This document shows positions 23,001 to 31,599 of a DNA stretch of 64,000 nucleotides, in pieces. The stretch's first letter is position 1. The number at the start of each line of letters is the position of its first letter. The stretch covers positions 372,001 through 436,000 of the forward strand of contig JASEVX010000112.1 of the NCBI GenBank assembly GCA_031761405.1. Reading direction: 5' to 3'. The notes beneath the pieces are model-generated. The model saw only the letters and a list, made by a program, of their open reading frames with translations. It made no database searches and was not told where the DNA came from. A program made the position numbers and the translations under genes. The stretch is from Serripes groenlandicus (Eukaryota > Mollusca > Bivalvia > Cardiida > Cardiidae).

Positions 23001-26000
23001 TTATTGTACGTGTGAAAAATTTAAAAACTAATAGAAACAGTTCATGAATAAAATGTAACATCTGAAAAATTGGAGATACATGTAAAACTTTGATATAGTT
23101 GAAAACATTGTGGGAAAAGAAAAAGATTGAGTATTTTTTCTCCTTTTCCAAAATTGTTTTGTTGCCTGCCTGTAAAATCTCAAAAAGGGTTTTGGCATTC
23201 AAACTCATATTATGCATGTGTAAGGACAATACATCAGTAGTAATTCTCATATAAGTGAGACACATTGGAAAGCATCTGGAAAAATGCCCAAATTGAAACA
23301 CCCTTAATTCTTTAAAAATAAATTGTTTATTAACAACTAAGTTATAATGCCCGCTCAATGGTGTAGTGATAAAATGTCTGCCTCTGGTGCTGGAGGTTGC
23401 GGGTTCGATCCTTGGTCAGGTCATACCTAAGACTTTAGAAATGGTAGTAATGGCTGCCCGCTTTTGTACTCAGGGTTTTGGGTTTAGCATTACGACAGAC
23501 TGGCTGGAGTCAGGATAAATGAACCAGTAGTTACGCCGTTATATATATATATAACTGAAAAATTGTTGAAAGTGGCAAGATAGCCAGCCTGGGAATATCT
23601 TCTCTGCTGTTTCTCTGTCTGTCTGTCTGTCATACTTTCCCATTAATTAGTCTTTGCTTCTCTTCAAACTTGCAATTTAATATACAGATACCTTAAGTGA
23701 TCAGAATACAAGGAACATGACTCTATATAACAAGCCATGTGTAAGAAATATCTACTTTCAACAATGGGATGAAATACTTGCGTACATTTACTTCTGTAAC
23801 TTTACTTACCATGAAACTACAGTATATACTTAAATACTATTAAATAACTCTATATGAGAGAAAGGGTTAAACATGTCATGTAGTCTGGGCCTGTGTATGC
23901 AGAAGTACTCGGAGCGTGTGGCTTATCAGGTTACAATACACCAAATAAATTCCTTCTTTTTTTCAATATAAATCGACCAGTTTCAGTCCTCAATTGTCGC
24001 ACTTTCTTAAGCGTTTCTTATGTAGAACACCATGGATCATTGAAAAAAGTTACCTCTAGGCTTTAAAGCAAAGAATTAACCAGGTCGAAAATGGTTACTG
24101 TGTTTGTGTACCAAATCGGGCCCGGACAAAACTGGTGTTTAGCATTCTCTACTTTCACTCTAAAACAAGGTCAAAATACTAAAAGTGATCAAATCAATCA
24201 TTTCCAGCGCATCCTATACACATTTACAATGTATTTAAACTCAATATCATATATTCAATGCATTCTGGTGATGGTATAGCTTATATAGACTCATTTCTAC
24301 GCAAACAAAGGGTTTTCTAGGGACTATTTAGCTGAGGATCAGCATGACCGCGGACGTATTTGGCGTAATTTGACCTTTACAGGCAATGGTATCATATTAC
24401 AGACTGATAGGCAACAGGTATCAAATAAACAACAACAATAGAACTCACAACATGCTATAATGCTCACCTTATCTGAAGCTTTTCAGTGTCTTTACATTTC
24501 CTATTTCAGGTGTTAACAAAAGACAGCGTGACTGTGTCTGTTGACGCTGTAGTGTATTACAAGGTTTCAAACCCCACAGTGTCCGTGGCAAACGTTGAAA
24601 ATGCCCATCATTCCACACGGCTCTTAGCCCAGACCACCTTGCGAAACATTCTCGGGACAAAAAATATGACAGAAATTCTGTCGGATAGAGAGAGCATTAG
24701 TCAAGGCATGCAGGTAAAGTGAATTAAAGAATTTGACTTAATCATGTGTTAGAATGTTTGTTTGACACAAACGTACTTTAAACTTTTGAAGATGTTATCT
24801 TTTTATATATTTCGGACCTCAACACCATTTTTAGACTTTTTAAATTTAACACTTTCCTACATGTAGACACTTTTTAACTCACCTGATCAATCACCGTCCG
24901 GCATCTGGGGTCGTCGTCTGGCTGTCTGTCTGTTCACATTTTCTACAGTTTCTACAACAACTTCTCCTTCTAAAACAATGGACCAATTTCGAAATAATTA
25001 CACTGGAAGGTTCCTTAGGTCATCCTCTTTCAAAGATGTTCAATGAAATTAATTCCATGCAGAACTTGGGTTGCTGAGGCATCAGAAAAGAAAAAAATGC
25101 CATAACTTTAAAAATCTTCTTGTCAATAAGACTTAGTGCAGGCTCGATTTGAAAATTATTTTGCACAGATATTACTTAAGTGACTCTCTACCAAGATAAA
25201 TGTTCTTTGAGTGATCCTCTTCCAAGATTGAAAAAGATGGTCGCCTGGAGGTTGTTCCTTTTATGTTTATAGTGAAAACTTTAACAATCTTCTTGTCCAA
25301 ATGTACTGGCCCAATTTTAAAATAATTTGGCACAAATGTTCCTCGGGTGACCTCTTCCAAGATTGATTAAATTATTCTGATCTGTTGAAAAATATGGCCA
25401 CCAGGGTTCAGAGCTTGTTTTCCTTATGCATGTATGTATATAATGTGAAAACTTAAAAAGTCTTCTTGTACAAACATATAGGCCTCATCTTAAATAATTT
25501 GGCACAAAATTCAATGTTCCTTGAGTGACTCTCTACCAAGATTGTTTAAATTATTATAATCATAATTATTAAATTATATATTTAATTTATAATAAATATG
25601 ACTACAAGGGGGCGTTGTTTTGCTTGTATGCATATGGTAAGAACATTGAAATCTGTGATTTCCATTAATTCAGGTGAGTTATTTAGGACTATCATGGTCC
25701 TCTTGTTTATAAATCTGCAGCAGACAAATTTGGAAAAACAATGTGGCTAAAGGAGATATTGCTCAAAATGCATATGTATCAAGTTGTGAGTGGATGTGGA
25801 AAAAGGGTTACCCTTTCCCACATACAACAGTACTGCAGCTGACAACTTTGGAAGTATTTACAATACACCAAAAAAAATCCTTCTTTGTTTCCATGCATGT
25901 AAATCGACCAGTTTCAGTCCTCAATTGTCACACTTTCTAAGCGTTTCTCATGTAGAACACCATATACCACTGAAAAGAGTTACCTCCTACCTTTAAAACA

Positions 26001-29000
26001 ATCTAAAGAAAGAATTCACCAGGCGAAAATGGTTACCGTCATTTTGGACCAAATTGGGCCTGGACAAAACCGGTCTTTAGCATTCTCTACTTTCACTTTC
26101 AAACAAGGTAAAAATACTAAAAGTGATCAAATCAATCATTTCCAGTGCATCCTATGTATACACATTCACAATGCATTTAAACTCAATGTCATATATTCAA
26201 TACATTCTGGTGATGGTATGCACTAATTTCTACACAAACAAAGGTTTTTTTAGGGACTATAGTACTGTAGATCAGCAAATCAGCAGATGTATTTAGCGTA
26301 ATTTGACCTAAACATGAAAGGACAATACTTGAATAAATTGAAATTATTGTTCCATAAAAAAGAAATTAATAGAAAATTACCAATCTCTCCTTTTGTTATA
26401 ATGTTTTCAAAAGCTGTCTGCTGCATATGCATTAAAATGCTAGTGCATGAGGTATAAGGTTTAACTGATATTTTCCATTTCATAAAAAGAGAAATAGCTC
26501 ATTATGATCAATTTCTCCTTTTGTCAAAACACTTTCAAAAGTTGCATGCTCATGCATATGCATTAACATGCTAGTGCATGTGGAAAAAGGTTTAACCCTT
26601 TCCCACATACAGAAGCTTTATTACGCCTCTCCAACAGACAGCTTTTGAAAACATTGTGGCATAATGTTTCAATTCTATTCAATGATTGTACATTTATTTA
26701 TAGAACTTTACCATATTTTTAATCGAATGTTTTTGAAGTTGTCTGCTGCAGAAATGATTTATGTGGGAAAAGGTTGAACTGATCATTTCCATTGCAGGCT
26801 ACCTTAGATGATGCTACAGACAGGTGGGGAATCAAAGTAGAAAGAGTTGAAATGTAAGTGCAGGATTACTTCCCTTATTTAATCAAACTTTGTAAAACTC
26901 ATTTGCTAATACAGTCAAACCTGTTAAGCAGCTAACTTGTATAAAGCAGCCACTTGAAGAATAACAAAAATATTACTTTCTTCTTTATTTGACCTGTATT
27001 AAGCAGCCACTTTTGTTCAGCTGCCACATTTTGACTCTTCCCCGGGTGGCTGCTTAACCCTTTCCCTCATACGGCAATTCTGCAGCAGACGACTTTGAAC
27101 GTATTTTGTCAAAAAATAAAAAATCTCCATAATTGAATGGATAACCTAAGACAAAAAGTGGAAAACATTGTGGCAAAAGGAGAAATTGCACGTTTTGTGC
27201 AATTTCTTCTTTTGTCACTTTGTTTTCAAAAAGCCGTCTGCTGCAGAGGCGTTAGAAAGCATCTATATGAGGGAAAGGGTTTGACTGTACATCATGTTTA
27301 ATCCATTTGAAACAGTAGTGGAAAATGCATATACCCTATAGTACAGTATTGGTTCAATCCTATTAATCCTTTCCCTCATATAGACGACTTTTTGAAAACA
27401 TGACGACAAAAGAAGGAATTGCTCAAAACAAGCAATTTCTCCTTTTGTCACAAGGTTTTCAACTCTATTTAATATTGTTCTTTCATTTAAAGGACTTTTC
27501 TGAACTTTTGCCTAGACTTTTTCAAGGTCATCTGCTGCAGATTTTTTGTAAGTGGGAAAGGGTTAAAACTCGCTCACATGTAGATCTGATGACTGCCTCA
27601 TGGCTCAGATTGAGCTTTGAATCAAATTTGGCCTAACAAAACAGGTAAGATAAGCCATATAAATATGTAAATAAACAATATACATTTAATAAATGGTTGA
27701 TTGTTGAGTTTTCTGATTGTATGTAACCAATCATTTATTGTCACATTAGATTTCATTGTGTAGTATAATAGTGCAAACAAACAAGCCAAATAAGATTTTC
27801 AAGGTTCAATAAGGAGAAGCCTAAACAAGCCTAATGGATTTTCAGTTCTGAAATCTCCAGTTAATTTATACTTGATATGCCGGAAACAGTCAGTCTACTA
27901 GCATATTTCTGTTAATTGGTTTTAATTAGCATTTGATTGAGAGTAAGCATATCTCTGCTTTACAAAAAAGTGTAAAAGATGCCCTTTAACCCTTTCCCAC
28001 ATACAACAATTCTGCAGCAGACGACTTTGAACATATTTTGTCAAAAAATAGAATATCTCTATTATTGAATGGATAACCTATGACTAAAAGTGAAGAACAT
28101 TGTGCCAAAAGGAGAAATTGCTCGTTTTGAGCAATTTCTTCTTTTGTCACAATGTTTTCAAAAAGCTGTCTGCTGCAGAGGCGTCAGAAAGCGTCTATAT
28201 GAGGGAAAGGGTTAAATTGAATGTAGATGTAAGCATTCAATTGATCACAACTGCTGGTTTCTGTTTTACAGTAAAGATGTAAGATTACCGGTACAGCTAC
28301 AGAGAGCCATGGCTGCAGAAGCGGAGGCTACGAGAGAAGCTCGTGCAAAGGTACTCAGGTTTCTCATTCTTATTTCACAATAGCTTTTGTAATAACAAAT
28401 TACTCAGGAGTCACTGTATAATGCTGACCCTCCACAGATCAATGCTGTGGCATTTTTTTTCTACCAGTATAGACCAGTGCACTCTGATCTGGTTCTGCAA
28501 TGTTTGCAAATGAGTTGCCTACATTAAACAAACTTCAGATAAACATTTTGGTATAGCCCATCAATGTGGACTGAGACATAGCAGTCACTTTTTTCGTCAA
28601 CCGCTATTACTCTATTACTCAGCAACCCCCTGTTGAATTGTTCTCAAACTTTGTCAGATGTATTGTAGGACCATGAGACATCATTCAAATGCAAAGTTAC
28701 ACAGGTCAAGGTCATCATAAACCAGAACTTAGCCTTGATTATGTAATTTCACCTTGGTTAACTTAACATTGGTTAGTTTAGTTAACCTTGGTTAACATTG
28801 ATTGTAGAGGTCACATTTTTTATCCAATCTTCTGAAAAGAATATCAAAACATTGGTCTACATCAAATCTTGGTTATGTTCAAAACTGGGTTATGGGTGGG
28901 TCTGTTGAACTTAACCTTGGTTAGGTAACTTAGGTTAAAATCAATCTTCATGTAAGTGTATAATAACATTTGTCTCCATGAAATCTCAGTCAATTTCAAA

Positions 29001-31357
29001 ACTGGATCATTATATATAGGGGTCAAAAACTAGGTCATGACATCAAATGTAAACCTTGTAAACACAAGAAATCTTTTTTTTCATCCAACATTTATGAAAA
29101 TTAATCAGAACATTAATCTCCATCAAATCTCAAATTTGTATTTGGGTCATGGGACTCTAAAATTGGGTCACTAGGTTAAAACAATTACATGTAATAACTA
29201 TTTTTACACTCTAGAGGCCACATTTATCTTCCAATCTTTATGACAAATCATCAGAACTTTTTTCCCTGTCAAATCTCAATCTAGTTCTTAACAAGGTCAT
29301 TGTGGTTATAAGATAGGTCACTAGGTCAAATTTTAGAATGACTTTCTGACATTCAAGAGGCCACATTTGTCATCGAATCTTTATGCCAAGTTTGTCTCCA
29401 TCAAATCTCCGTCAATTTCAAAACTGGGTCATGGGTGGCAAAAACTTGGTCACTAGGTAATGTTGTGAGTTTACTATTCCGCATTACATGTTGGCACCAG
29501 TGCATTGATCTTCACTCACATTTTATGTTTCATTGATTTGAGGTGTTTTTAGCTCGACTAATCGAAGAATAAGGGGAGATATTGTAGTCACGTCGGCGTT
29601 GGTTAAAGTCTTTGTGCAAGCTAGCATTTACCCTTATAACTAACATACGCCTATGCCAATGATCTTCAAACTTGGTATGGACATACTTCATAGCAAGTTG
29701 GTGATGCCTACACAGTTTGGAGTCAGTAGGTCAAAGGTCAAGGTCACTGTTACTTTCTATATAGAAACAGTTCATGGTTAAAGTTTTGTGTGCAAGCTAG
29801 CATTTACCCTTATAACTAACATACGCCTAGACATTTTTCATAGCAAGTTGGTGATGCCTATACACTTTGGAGTCAGTAGCTCAAAGGTCAAGGTCACTGT
29901 GACCTTCTATATGGAAACAGTTCATGGTTAAAGTTGCAAGCTAGAATTTACCCTTATAACTAACATACACTTAGGCCTGTGATCTTCAAGTTGGTTTTGC
30001 CTAGAGAGTTTGGAGTTACTAGGTCAAAGGTCAAGGTGACTGTGACCTCTCTGTTAAGAAACAATTAATGGTTAAAGTTTTTGTGAAAGCTAGCATTTAC
30101 CCTTATAACTTACATACGCCTAGGCCTATGATCTTCAAACTTGGTATGGACATACATCATAGCAAGTTGGTGATGCCTAGAGAGTTCGGAGTCAATAGGT
30201 CAAAGGTCAAGTTCCTTGCTTTAAAACTACTGATTGCTTAGGCCTATGACCCTGAAACTTAGTTTGGGTAATGGTCATGATCAGCACTGGACTCAAACAG
30301 GTCATGGGATCATAAGGTCAAAGGTCAAGGTCACTTTGACCTGTAAGGAAAAAAATACTATCTTTTGCAATAACTTTGAACTAGTTGTACCTAAGTTCAT
30401 CAAACTTGATATGGACATTAGTCATGATCATTAATCAAATAGTTTTCAGGTCAATAGGTGAAAGGTCAAGGTCAGTCCAACCATCAATACGCAACAAGTC
30501 CTTGCCTTACAACTACTGATGGCCTACGCCTACAACTTTGAAACTTAGTTTGGGTATTGGATATGTTTTCTCCAAATAACCTAGAAATACTTTAACTTAA
30601 GTTCATTAAACCTGATATGGACATTGGTCATGATCACTTAGTCCCCCCCTGTGACCTTCATTACAAAAACACTCCATTCCTTATGTCACACCTACACCTA
30701 TGTAAACAATCAAGTACAATATTCTATCGAGCATATAATGCAAATTATGGCCCTTTGTTTACTTAGAAATTATAGTTGAAGTTTTGCGTGCAACTACATT
30801 AAGAGTCCTTATCTTAGTAACTACTTGATGCATTCCATTGAAACGTTATACTAACCTTCCCAAAACAGTTTTAAATTATATACAGGAAAGAGCAATTATT
30901 GAAAAAATATGAAAACATTGTGACAAAAGTAGAAATTGCTCATTATGAGCATTTTCTCCTTTGGGCATAATGTTTTCAAAAGTCGTCTGCTGCAGAGGCA
31001 TCATAAAACATCAACATGTTGGTAAGGGTTAAAATTTATAGCCAAATGTTATATAATTCATTATTTGTATTGTCAGCTGTTTCTTATCCCATCACAAACT
31101 TATGTAACAAGGAGACGCCTCCAACTGCTGTGCCCTGATTTAATATAAAACCTTTACCGGTATTACAGGTGATTGCCGCTGAAGGTGAACATAAAGCTGC
31201 ACGATCATTAAAAGAGGCTTCAGACATAATGTCCCAATCAAGCTGTGCACTTCAACTACGATATCTCCAGACGCTGAACTCAATTTCTGCTGAGAAAAAT
31301 TCTACAATCATCTTTCCTTTACCAATTGATATGCTGTCAAGTTTCATGAAAAAGTGA
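4957..31357 (+). CDS. STOM: Stomatin (SPFH/band-7 protein), seven coding exons, N-terminal exon not found
   Basis: The coding exons are 4957-5063, 6351-6423, 21248-21330, 24510-24713, 26798-26853, 28272-28350 and 31169-31357. Every junction is AG/GT and the phases join without a break, giving about 263 residues. In order they encode a Cys-Cys-containing membrane hairpin with the conserved proline (SLPFSL), the start of the SPFH domain ([13 protein letters not shown]), the core ([27 protein letters not shown]), the coiled-coil helix ([18 protein letters not shown]) and the C-terminal [11 protein letters not shown] motif. Known family role: oligomeric, cholesterol-associated inner-leaflet scaffold that modulates ion channels and transporters. 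The usual length is about 280-290 residues, so only a short N-terminal cytosolic exon is missing; it lies upstream in the first 4.9 kb or outside the window. The introns are filled with MITEs and other repeats. Invertebrate MEC-2/UNC-1-type paralogues are close, so exact orthology is not settled. Confidence 0.93.
5078..5269. mobile_element. TTAA MITE, diverged, starting 15 bp after a stomatin exon
   Basis: TTAACTCTTTCACTCATGCA to GTGGGAAAGATTACA. It begins just downstream of the splice donor at 5064. Confidence 0.65.
5360..5830 (+). repeat. Tandem-unit dispersed repeat
   Basis: Three units of the phrase GTGTCCGGGCTGTAT ... CACCCAGCCACCTACTCCCA. Within it, 5635-5735 contains a local direct duplication of the segment ATAAAAGGATTTTGATATTT ... 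ATTCTTCATAACAA. Confidence 0.75.
5945..6330 (+). repeat. Dispersed repeat, two related halves
   Basis: TTATTTGTCTGC, ATCACTGGGTGGAATTCAATG and AAAAGG(G/A)GAAG occur at 6035-6120 and again at 6190-6290. No coding sequence. It lies directly upstream of a stomatin exon. Confidence 0.55.
6351..6423 (+). CDS. STOM: Stomatin exon: start of SPFH domain
   Basis: Acceptor CATGCAG, donor GTTAGT. 24 codons plus one base encode [16 protein letters not shown] followed by PSGGAKGP. This is the conserved entry to the band-7 domain, and it joins in phase to the hairpin exon upstream and to the GIFFIIP exon downstream. Confidence 0.93.
6454..6690. mobile_element. TTAA MITE, degenerate
   Basis: TTAACCCTCTCCCACAAACA and TACAGCAGAAAACTTTTGAA at the left; the right end is eroded. 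Confidence 0.55.
7053..7449 (+). mobile_element. Nested AGCTCACCTG-family fragment, first insertion
   Basis: From TGGTTTCCATGGCAACGAAA to CGGCCATCATGGCCCTCTTG. Contains repeated TTGTAGAAATGTTCCT and GACCCTCT phrases and GC-rich GGGGGCGGGGCT patches. The outer element resumes at 7450 with TTTTCAAAACCATTA. Confidence 0.6.
7562..8021 (+). mobile_element. Nested AGCTCACCTG-family copy, second insertion
   Basis: Starts TTTTTAGCTCACCTGGGCTT with a short hairpin (CTCGAGGTGAG) and shares CCATGGCAATGAAATG, GGGGCGGGGCTATTTTGCC and AATTTTGTAG with other family copies. The CTCTTGTT end is missing. Confidence 0.6.
8092..8540 (+). repeat. Left TIR of the 2.8-kb element
   Basis: Best matched in the first 100 bp and at 8290-8470; inner boundary approximate. 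Confidence 0.65.
10480..10925 (-). repeat. Right TIR of the 2.8-kb element
   Basis: Inverted partner of 8092-8540. The 191-codon frame from 10695 runs through this TIR into the outer repeat and is not a gene. Confidence 0.65.
11163..12206. other. No gene seen; degenerate MITE pieces
   Basis: Eroded TTAA-MITE phrases occur near 11170-11260 (GTCAGCTGCAGATTTGTC, GTGGGAAAGG) and 12040-12210 (GCAGCAGACCACTTTAAAAA). The short frames in between show no domain. Confidence 0.5.
12207..12470 (-). mobile_element. tRNA-derived SINE (second family), near full length
   Basis: Read on the - strand it starts with a tRNA-like head (GGTGTAGTGGTAGAGCGTC), continues TACCATTACTACC in complement and CCTTGGCGCTCAGGATTGCA, and ends near AACACCAAACAATTAATC. 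It is the most complete copy of the family. Confidence 0.82.
12600..12815 (+). repeat. Tandem expansion of a SINE head
   Basis: About six imperfect units of GGTGTGTAGTGGTAGAGTG with GCC(C)C spacers resemble the A-box part of the SINE. A SINE body follows at 12816. Confidence 0.65.
12816..13020 (+). mobile_element. SINE body, diverged
   Basis: AAGACTTTAAACATGGTAGT, GTGTTAGCATCACAAGTGAC, AGTAGTACTGGTAAC and TTGTTAAAAGTGACCTTA follow the SINE consensus in order. Confidence 0.6.
13072..13250. mobile_element. CAGTCAAACCTGT-type MITE
   Basis: The left end (A)CTGTCAAACCTGTGCTAAAG and the right end TTTTAATACACAGGTTCTAC are inverted. The body has TGACCCTGTAATT and a Tail AATGGGTGGT. The same family occurs at 14691, 14998, 20640 and 26914. 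Confidence 0.65.
13325..13880 (+). repeat. Tandem array derived from the MITE 3' phrase
   Basis: GAAAGTCATCTGCTG(C/T)AGAGACAT plus TCxAAGGTC is repeated about ten times in units of roughly 60 bp. A larger ~230-bp duplication contains TATATTATGTAAATATGGGC twice (13540, 13760). Confidence 0.7.
13893..14105 (+). mobile_element. tRNA-derived SINE, first family
   Basis: AGCGGTTAGCATAGTGGATT, GTTTGATCCCAAGTTGCGAT, GTGGAGTGCCATTGGGCAAG and CCTAGCCTAGTACTGG match the copy at 2312; the tail ends ACCCCAATTAAACAAAA. Confidence 0.75.
14323..14520. mobile_element. TTAA MITE, complete but diverged
   Basis: Both TTAA flanks, TTAACCCTTTCCCACAGATA and GTGCTAAAGGGTTAA, with the GAAATTGCTCATAATGATCA-type central arm. 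Confidence 0.82.
14691..14878. mobile_element. CAGTCAAACCTGT-type MITE
   Basis: ACAGTCAAATCTGTGTTCAA at the left, GCTTAGGTTTGACTGT at the right, about 188 bp. Confidence 0.75.
14998..15175. mobile_element. CAGTCAAACCTGT-type MITE
   Basis: ACAGTCAAACCTGTATTTTA and AACACAGGTTTGACTGT are clear inverted ends, 178 bp, with internal GAATAATTGAGAAATTAAGT. Confidence 0.8.
15753..17711 (+). mobile_element. Helitron-like element with ~165-bp tandem units
   Basis: Start TTTTTAGCTCGACTATTCG, end CTGTCCTCCGACAGCTCTA. About nine units carry GTTTTGCGTGCAACTA, GATGCATTGCATTGAAACTT, ATCACACCTATGTAGATTAT and TCCTGCATTTTATGCAAGTT. Unit similarity decays to the right. No coding sequence. Confidence 0.72.
16320..16730 (+). 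mobile_element. Nested element inside the tandem array
   Basis: Begins TGCCCCCGGAATCACCGATT and ends CGGGGGCATC ... AATACATCTTG. The broken array unit continues on both sides (GGCCCTTTT / TTTTACTTAGAAATTCTGG). Two internal units share TTTGAACC(A/G)TAACAGGTACGG and TTTCACATGTGTATT. Insertion within a T run and the CTTG end fit a Helentron-like mode. Confidence 0.65.
17712..18578. other. No gene seen; SINE fragment and scattered repeats
   Basis: A SINE body fragment lies at 18073-18165 (GGATTGCAGGCTTAGCATTA, CGACTGACTGGCTG). The overlapping short frames at 18.1-18.5 kb lack any domain. Confidence 0.5.
18579..19086 (+). repeat. 31-bp minisatellite, about 16 units
   Basis: The unit is TTGTAACAAGCTGTCTCACC plus TCAATTCAGTA. 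The units are nearly identical, with a few substitutions and two late units carrying an extra TACA(T/G)A-type insertion. Confidence 0.92.
19093..19295. mobile_element. TTAA MITE, complete
   Basis: TTAACTCTTCTCCTCATACA and TATGAGGGAAAGGGTTAA. It follows directly after the minisatellite. Confidence 0.82.
19405..19630 (+). repeat. Dispersed repeat with central hairpin, also at 62970
   Basis: CAGAGGTCC(C)GATAAGGAGG, AGAATCGTCTCA and its inverted partner, GTACCCACAACATA and GGATTTTAGA are shared with 62970-63165. AGAATCGTCTCAATGAGACG forms a perfect hairpin stem. Confidence 0.7.
20358..20587. mobile_element. TTAA MITE, complete
   Basis: TTAACCGTTTCCCTCATACG to TATGAGGGAAAGGGTTAA, in inverted orientation relative to the 181 copy (GAATGGATAACCTA is read in the first half). 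Confidence 0.85.
20640..20837. mobile_element. CAGTCAAACCTGT-type MITE, diverged
   Basis: ACAGTAAAACCTGTGGTAAA at the left, GGTCTTTAAACACAGGTTGT at the right. Confidence 0.65.
20842..21071. mobile_element. TTAA MITE, distinct subfamily
   Basis: The ends are TTAACCCATTACTTCACA and TGTGAAGTAATGGGTTAA, not the common CCCTTTCCC type. The interior AGGTGAAATTGCTCAAAACA with its inverted partner forms a strong hairpin. The same 3' end occurs at 1948-1970. Confidence 0.85.
21248..21330 (+). CDS. STOM: Stomatin exon: SPFH core, first part
   Basis: Acceptor CATTTCAG, donor GTTTGT. Two bases plus 27 codons encode [18 protein letters not shown] and VSFDVPPQE, a near-invariant stomatin block. The intron before it is 14.8 kb, which is long because of accumulated repeats. 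Confidence 0.93.
21733..22270 (+). mobile_element. SINE interrupted by two MITE copies
   Basis: The SINE head (CTGCCTCTGGTGCGGAAGG, TTTGATCCCTAACCGGG) ends near 21808, and the body resumes at 22138 with ACAATGGTAGTAAAG and GGATGAATGAACTAGTA. TTAA sequences mark both junctions. Confidence 0.75.
21809..22137. mobile_element. Two TTAA MITE copies head to tail, both incomplete at 5'
   Basis: 21809-21938 is a 3' half. 21935-22137 lacks only the first ~35 bp and begins at GCCTCTGCAGCAGAC. They share a TTAA at 21935-21938, and their 3' parts are almost identical, which suggests duplication in place. Confidence 0.8.
22338..22536. mobile_element. TTAA MITE, diverged
   Basis: AACCCTTTCCCACATACAAA to ATGTGGGAAAGGGTTAA. 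Confidence 0.75.
22797..23022. mobile_element. TTAA MITE, diverged
   Basis: TTAACCCTTTCCCGCATACA with CTCTGCAGCAGATCAC; the right tip is eroded to GTGTGAAAAATTTAA. Confidence 0.72.
23347..23578 (+). mobile_element. tRNA-derived SINE (second family)
   Basis: Head with an A-box-like TGGTGTAGTGATAAAATG and a B box GGGTTCGATCC. The body has AGAAATGGTAGTAATGG, ATTACGACAGACTGGCTGG and AACTGAAAAATTGTTGAAAG, with a short (AT)n inside. Confidence 0.85.
23931..24376 (+). repeat. 450-bp dispersed repeat, copy 1
   Basis: AATCGACCAGTTTCAGTCCT, AAGCGTTTCT, TAGCATTCTCTACTTTCACT and TTCTGGTGATGGTAT are shared in order with copy 2 at 25858. It lies just upstream of the largest stomatin exon. Its short frame is not a gene. 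Confidence 0.82.
24510..24713 (+). CDS. STOM: Stomatin exon: SPFH core, second part
   Basis: Acceptor CTATTTCAG, donor GTAAAG. Exactly 68 codons, phase 0 at both ends. It carries [20 protein letters not shown], then the conserved [12 protein letters not shown] and the ILSDRESIS block. It is the largest stomatin exon here. Confidence 0.95.
24873..25707 (+). mobile_element. AGCTCACCTG-family element
   Basis: Starts TTTTTAACTCACCTGATCA and ends GGACTATCATGGTCCTCTTG. Internal units share ATTTTGCACAGA or ATTTGGCACAAATGTTCCT and GACTCTCTACCAAGAT. Confidence 0.68.
25858..26309 (+). repeat. 450-bp dispersed repeat, copy 2
   Basis: Second copy of 23931-24376, in the same orientation, on the other side of the stomatin exon at 24510. 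Confidence 0.82.
26592..26777. mobile_element. TTAA MITE ending 21 bp before a stomatin exon
   Basis: TTAACCCTTTCCCACATACA to ATGTGGGAAAAGGTTGAAC. The gap to the splice acceptor at 26797 is so short that the branch point may lie within or beside the MITE. Confidence 0.75.
26798..26853 (+). CDS. STOM: Stomatin exon: WGIKVERVE segment
   Basis: Acceptor CATTGCAG, donor GTAAGT. 18 codons plus two bases encode [18 protein letters not shown], the end of the SPFH fold. The split isoleucine codon is completed by the next exon, which starts with T. Confidence 0.93.
26914..27293. mobile_element. CAGTCAAACCTGT-type MITE interrupted by a TTAA MITE
   Basis: ACAGTCAAACCTGTTAAGCA at the left and GGTTTGACTGTAC at the right. 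The inserted TTAA MITE is 27054-27283 (CCCTTTCCCTCATACG to TATGAGGGAAAGGG). At the right junction the expected TTAACAG is missing. Confidence 0.75.
27363..27566. mobile_element. TTAA MITE
   Basis: TTAATCCTTTCCCTCATATA to AAGTGGGAAAGGGTTAA, with a 30-bp internal deletion near the left arm. Confidence 0.8.
27986..28215. mobile_element. TTAA MITE, complete
   Basis: Both TTAA flanks and intact arms; its right end is 57 bp before the stomatin exon at 28272. Confidence 0.87.
28272..28350 (+). CDS. STOM: Stomatin exon: C-terminal helix
   Basis: Acceptor TTTTACAG, donor GTACTC. One base plus 26 codons encode [20 protein letters not shown] and REARAK, the conserved start of the oligomerising helix. 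Confidence 0.94.
28540..29545 (+). repeat. Diverged repeat units, no gene
   Basis: Repeated phrases ATCAAATCTCAGTCAATTTC, AAACTGGGTCATG and GAGG(T/C)CACATTT recur at roughly 150-bp intervals. Similar text occurs at 17.7 and 36.1 kb. Confidence 0.55.
29546..30860 (+). mobile_element. Helitron-like tandem-unit element
   Basis: Starts TTTTTAGCTCGACTAATCGA. Units with GCAAGCTAGCATTTACCCTT, TAACTAACATACGCCTA and AGGTCAAAGGTCAAGGTCAC occur about four times. From 30.65 kb it carries units of the 15.75-kb type (GCGTGCAACTACATTAAGAG). The right end is unclear. Confidence 0.62.
30890..31033. mobile_element. TTAA MITE, 5'-truncated
   Basis: AAACATTGTGACAAAAGTAG and GTCGTCTGCTGCAGAGGC, ending GTTGGTAAGGGTTAA. 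Confidence 0.65.
31169..31357 (+). CDS. STOM: Stomatin last coding exon with stop
   Basis: Acceptor TATTACAG. 62 codons and a TGA. It encodes the rest of the helix ([19 protein letters not shown]), the [11 protein letters not shown] block and the terminal [11 protein letters not shown] motif, ending SSFMKK. No long tail of the podocin/STOML3 kind follows. Confidence 0.95.
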   Translation: MIAAEGEHKAARSLKEASDIMSQSSCALQLRYLQTLNSISAEKNSTIIFPLPIDMLSSFMKK

Positions 31358-31383
31358 AGAGTTTTTTGTTCATGGAATTGACT

Positions 31384-31580
31384 TTAACCCTTTTCCACAC
31401 ATATACCAATTCAGCAGCAGATGACTTTAAAAAGGCAAACATATTTAAAATCTCTCTAAGCAAAAATTTGATTATCGAATAGGGCTGAAAACATTGAGGC
31501 AAAAGGAGAAATTGCTCATTATGAGCAATTTCTCCTTTTGCCAAAATGTTTTCATAAGTTGTCTTATCAGAAAATATTAA
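31384..31580. mobile_element. TTAA MITE in the stomatin 3' region
   Basis: TTAACCCTTTTCCACACATA begins 26 bp after the stomatin stop codon and includes a perfect GGAGAAATTGCTCATTATGA hairpin. The right tip is lost. It may form part of the 3' UTR. Confidence 0.72.
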
Positions 31581-31599
31581 CCAAATTATCAAATTTTTC

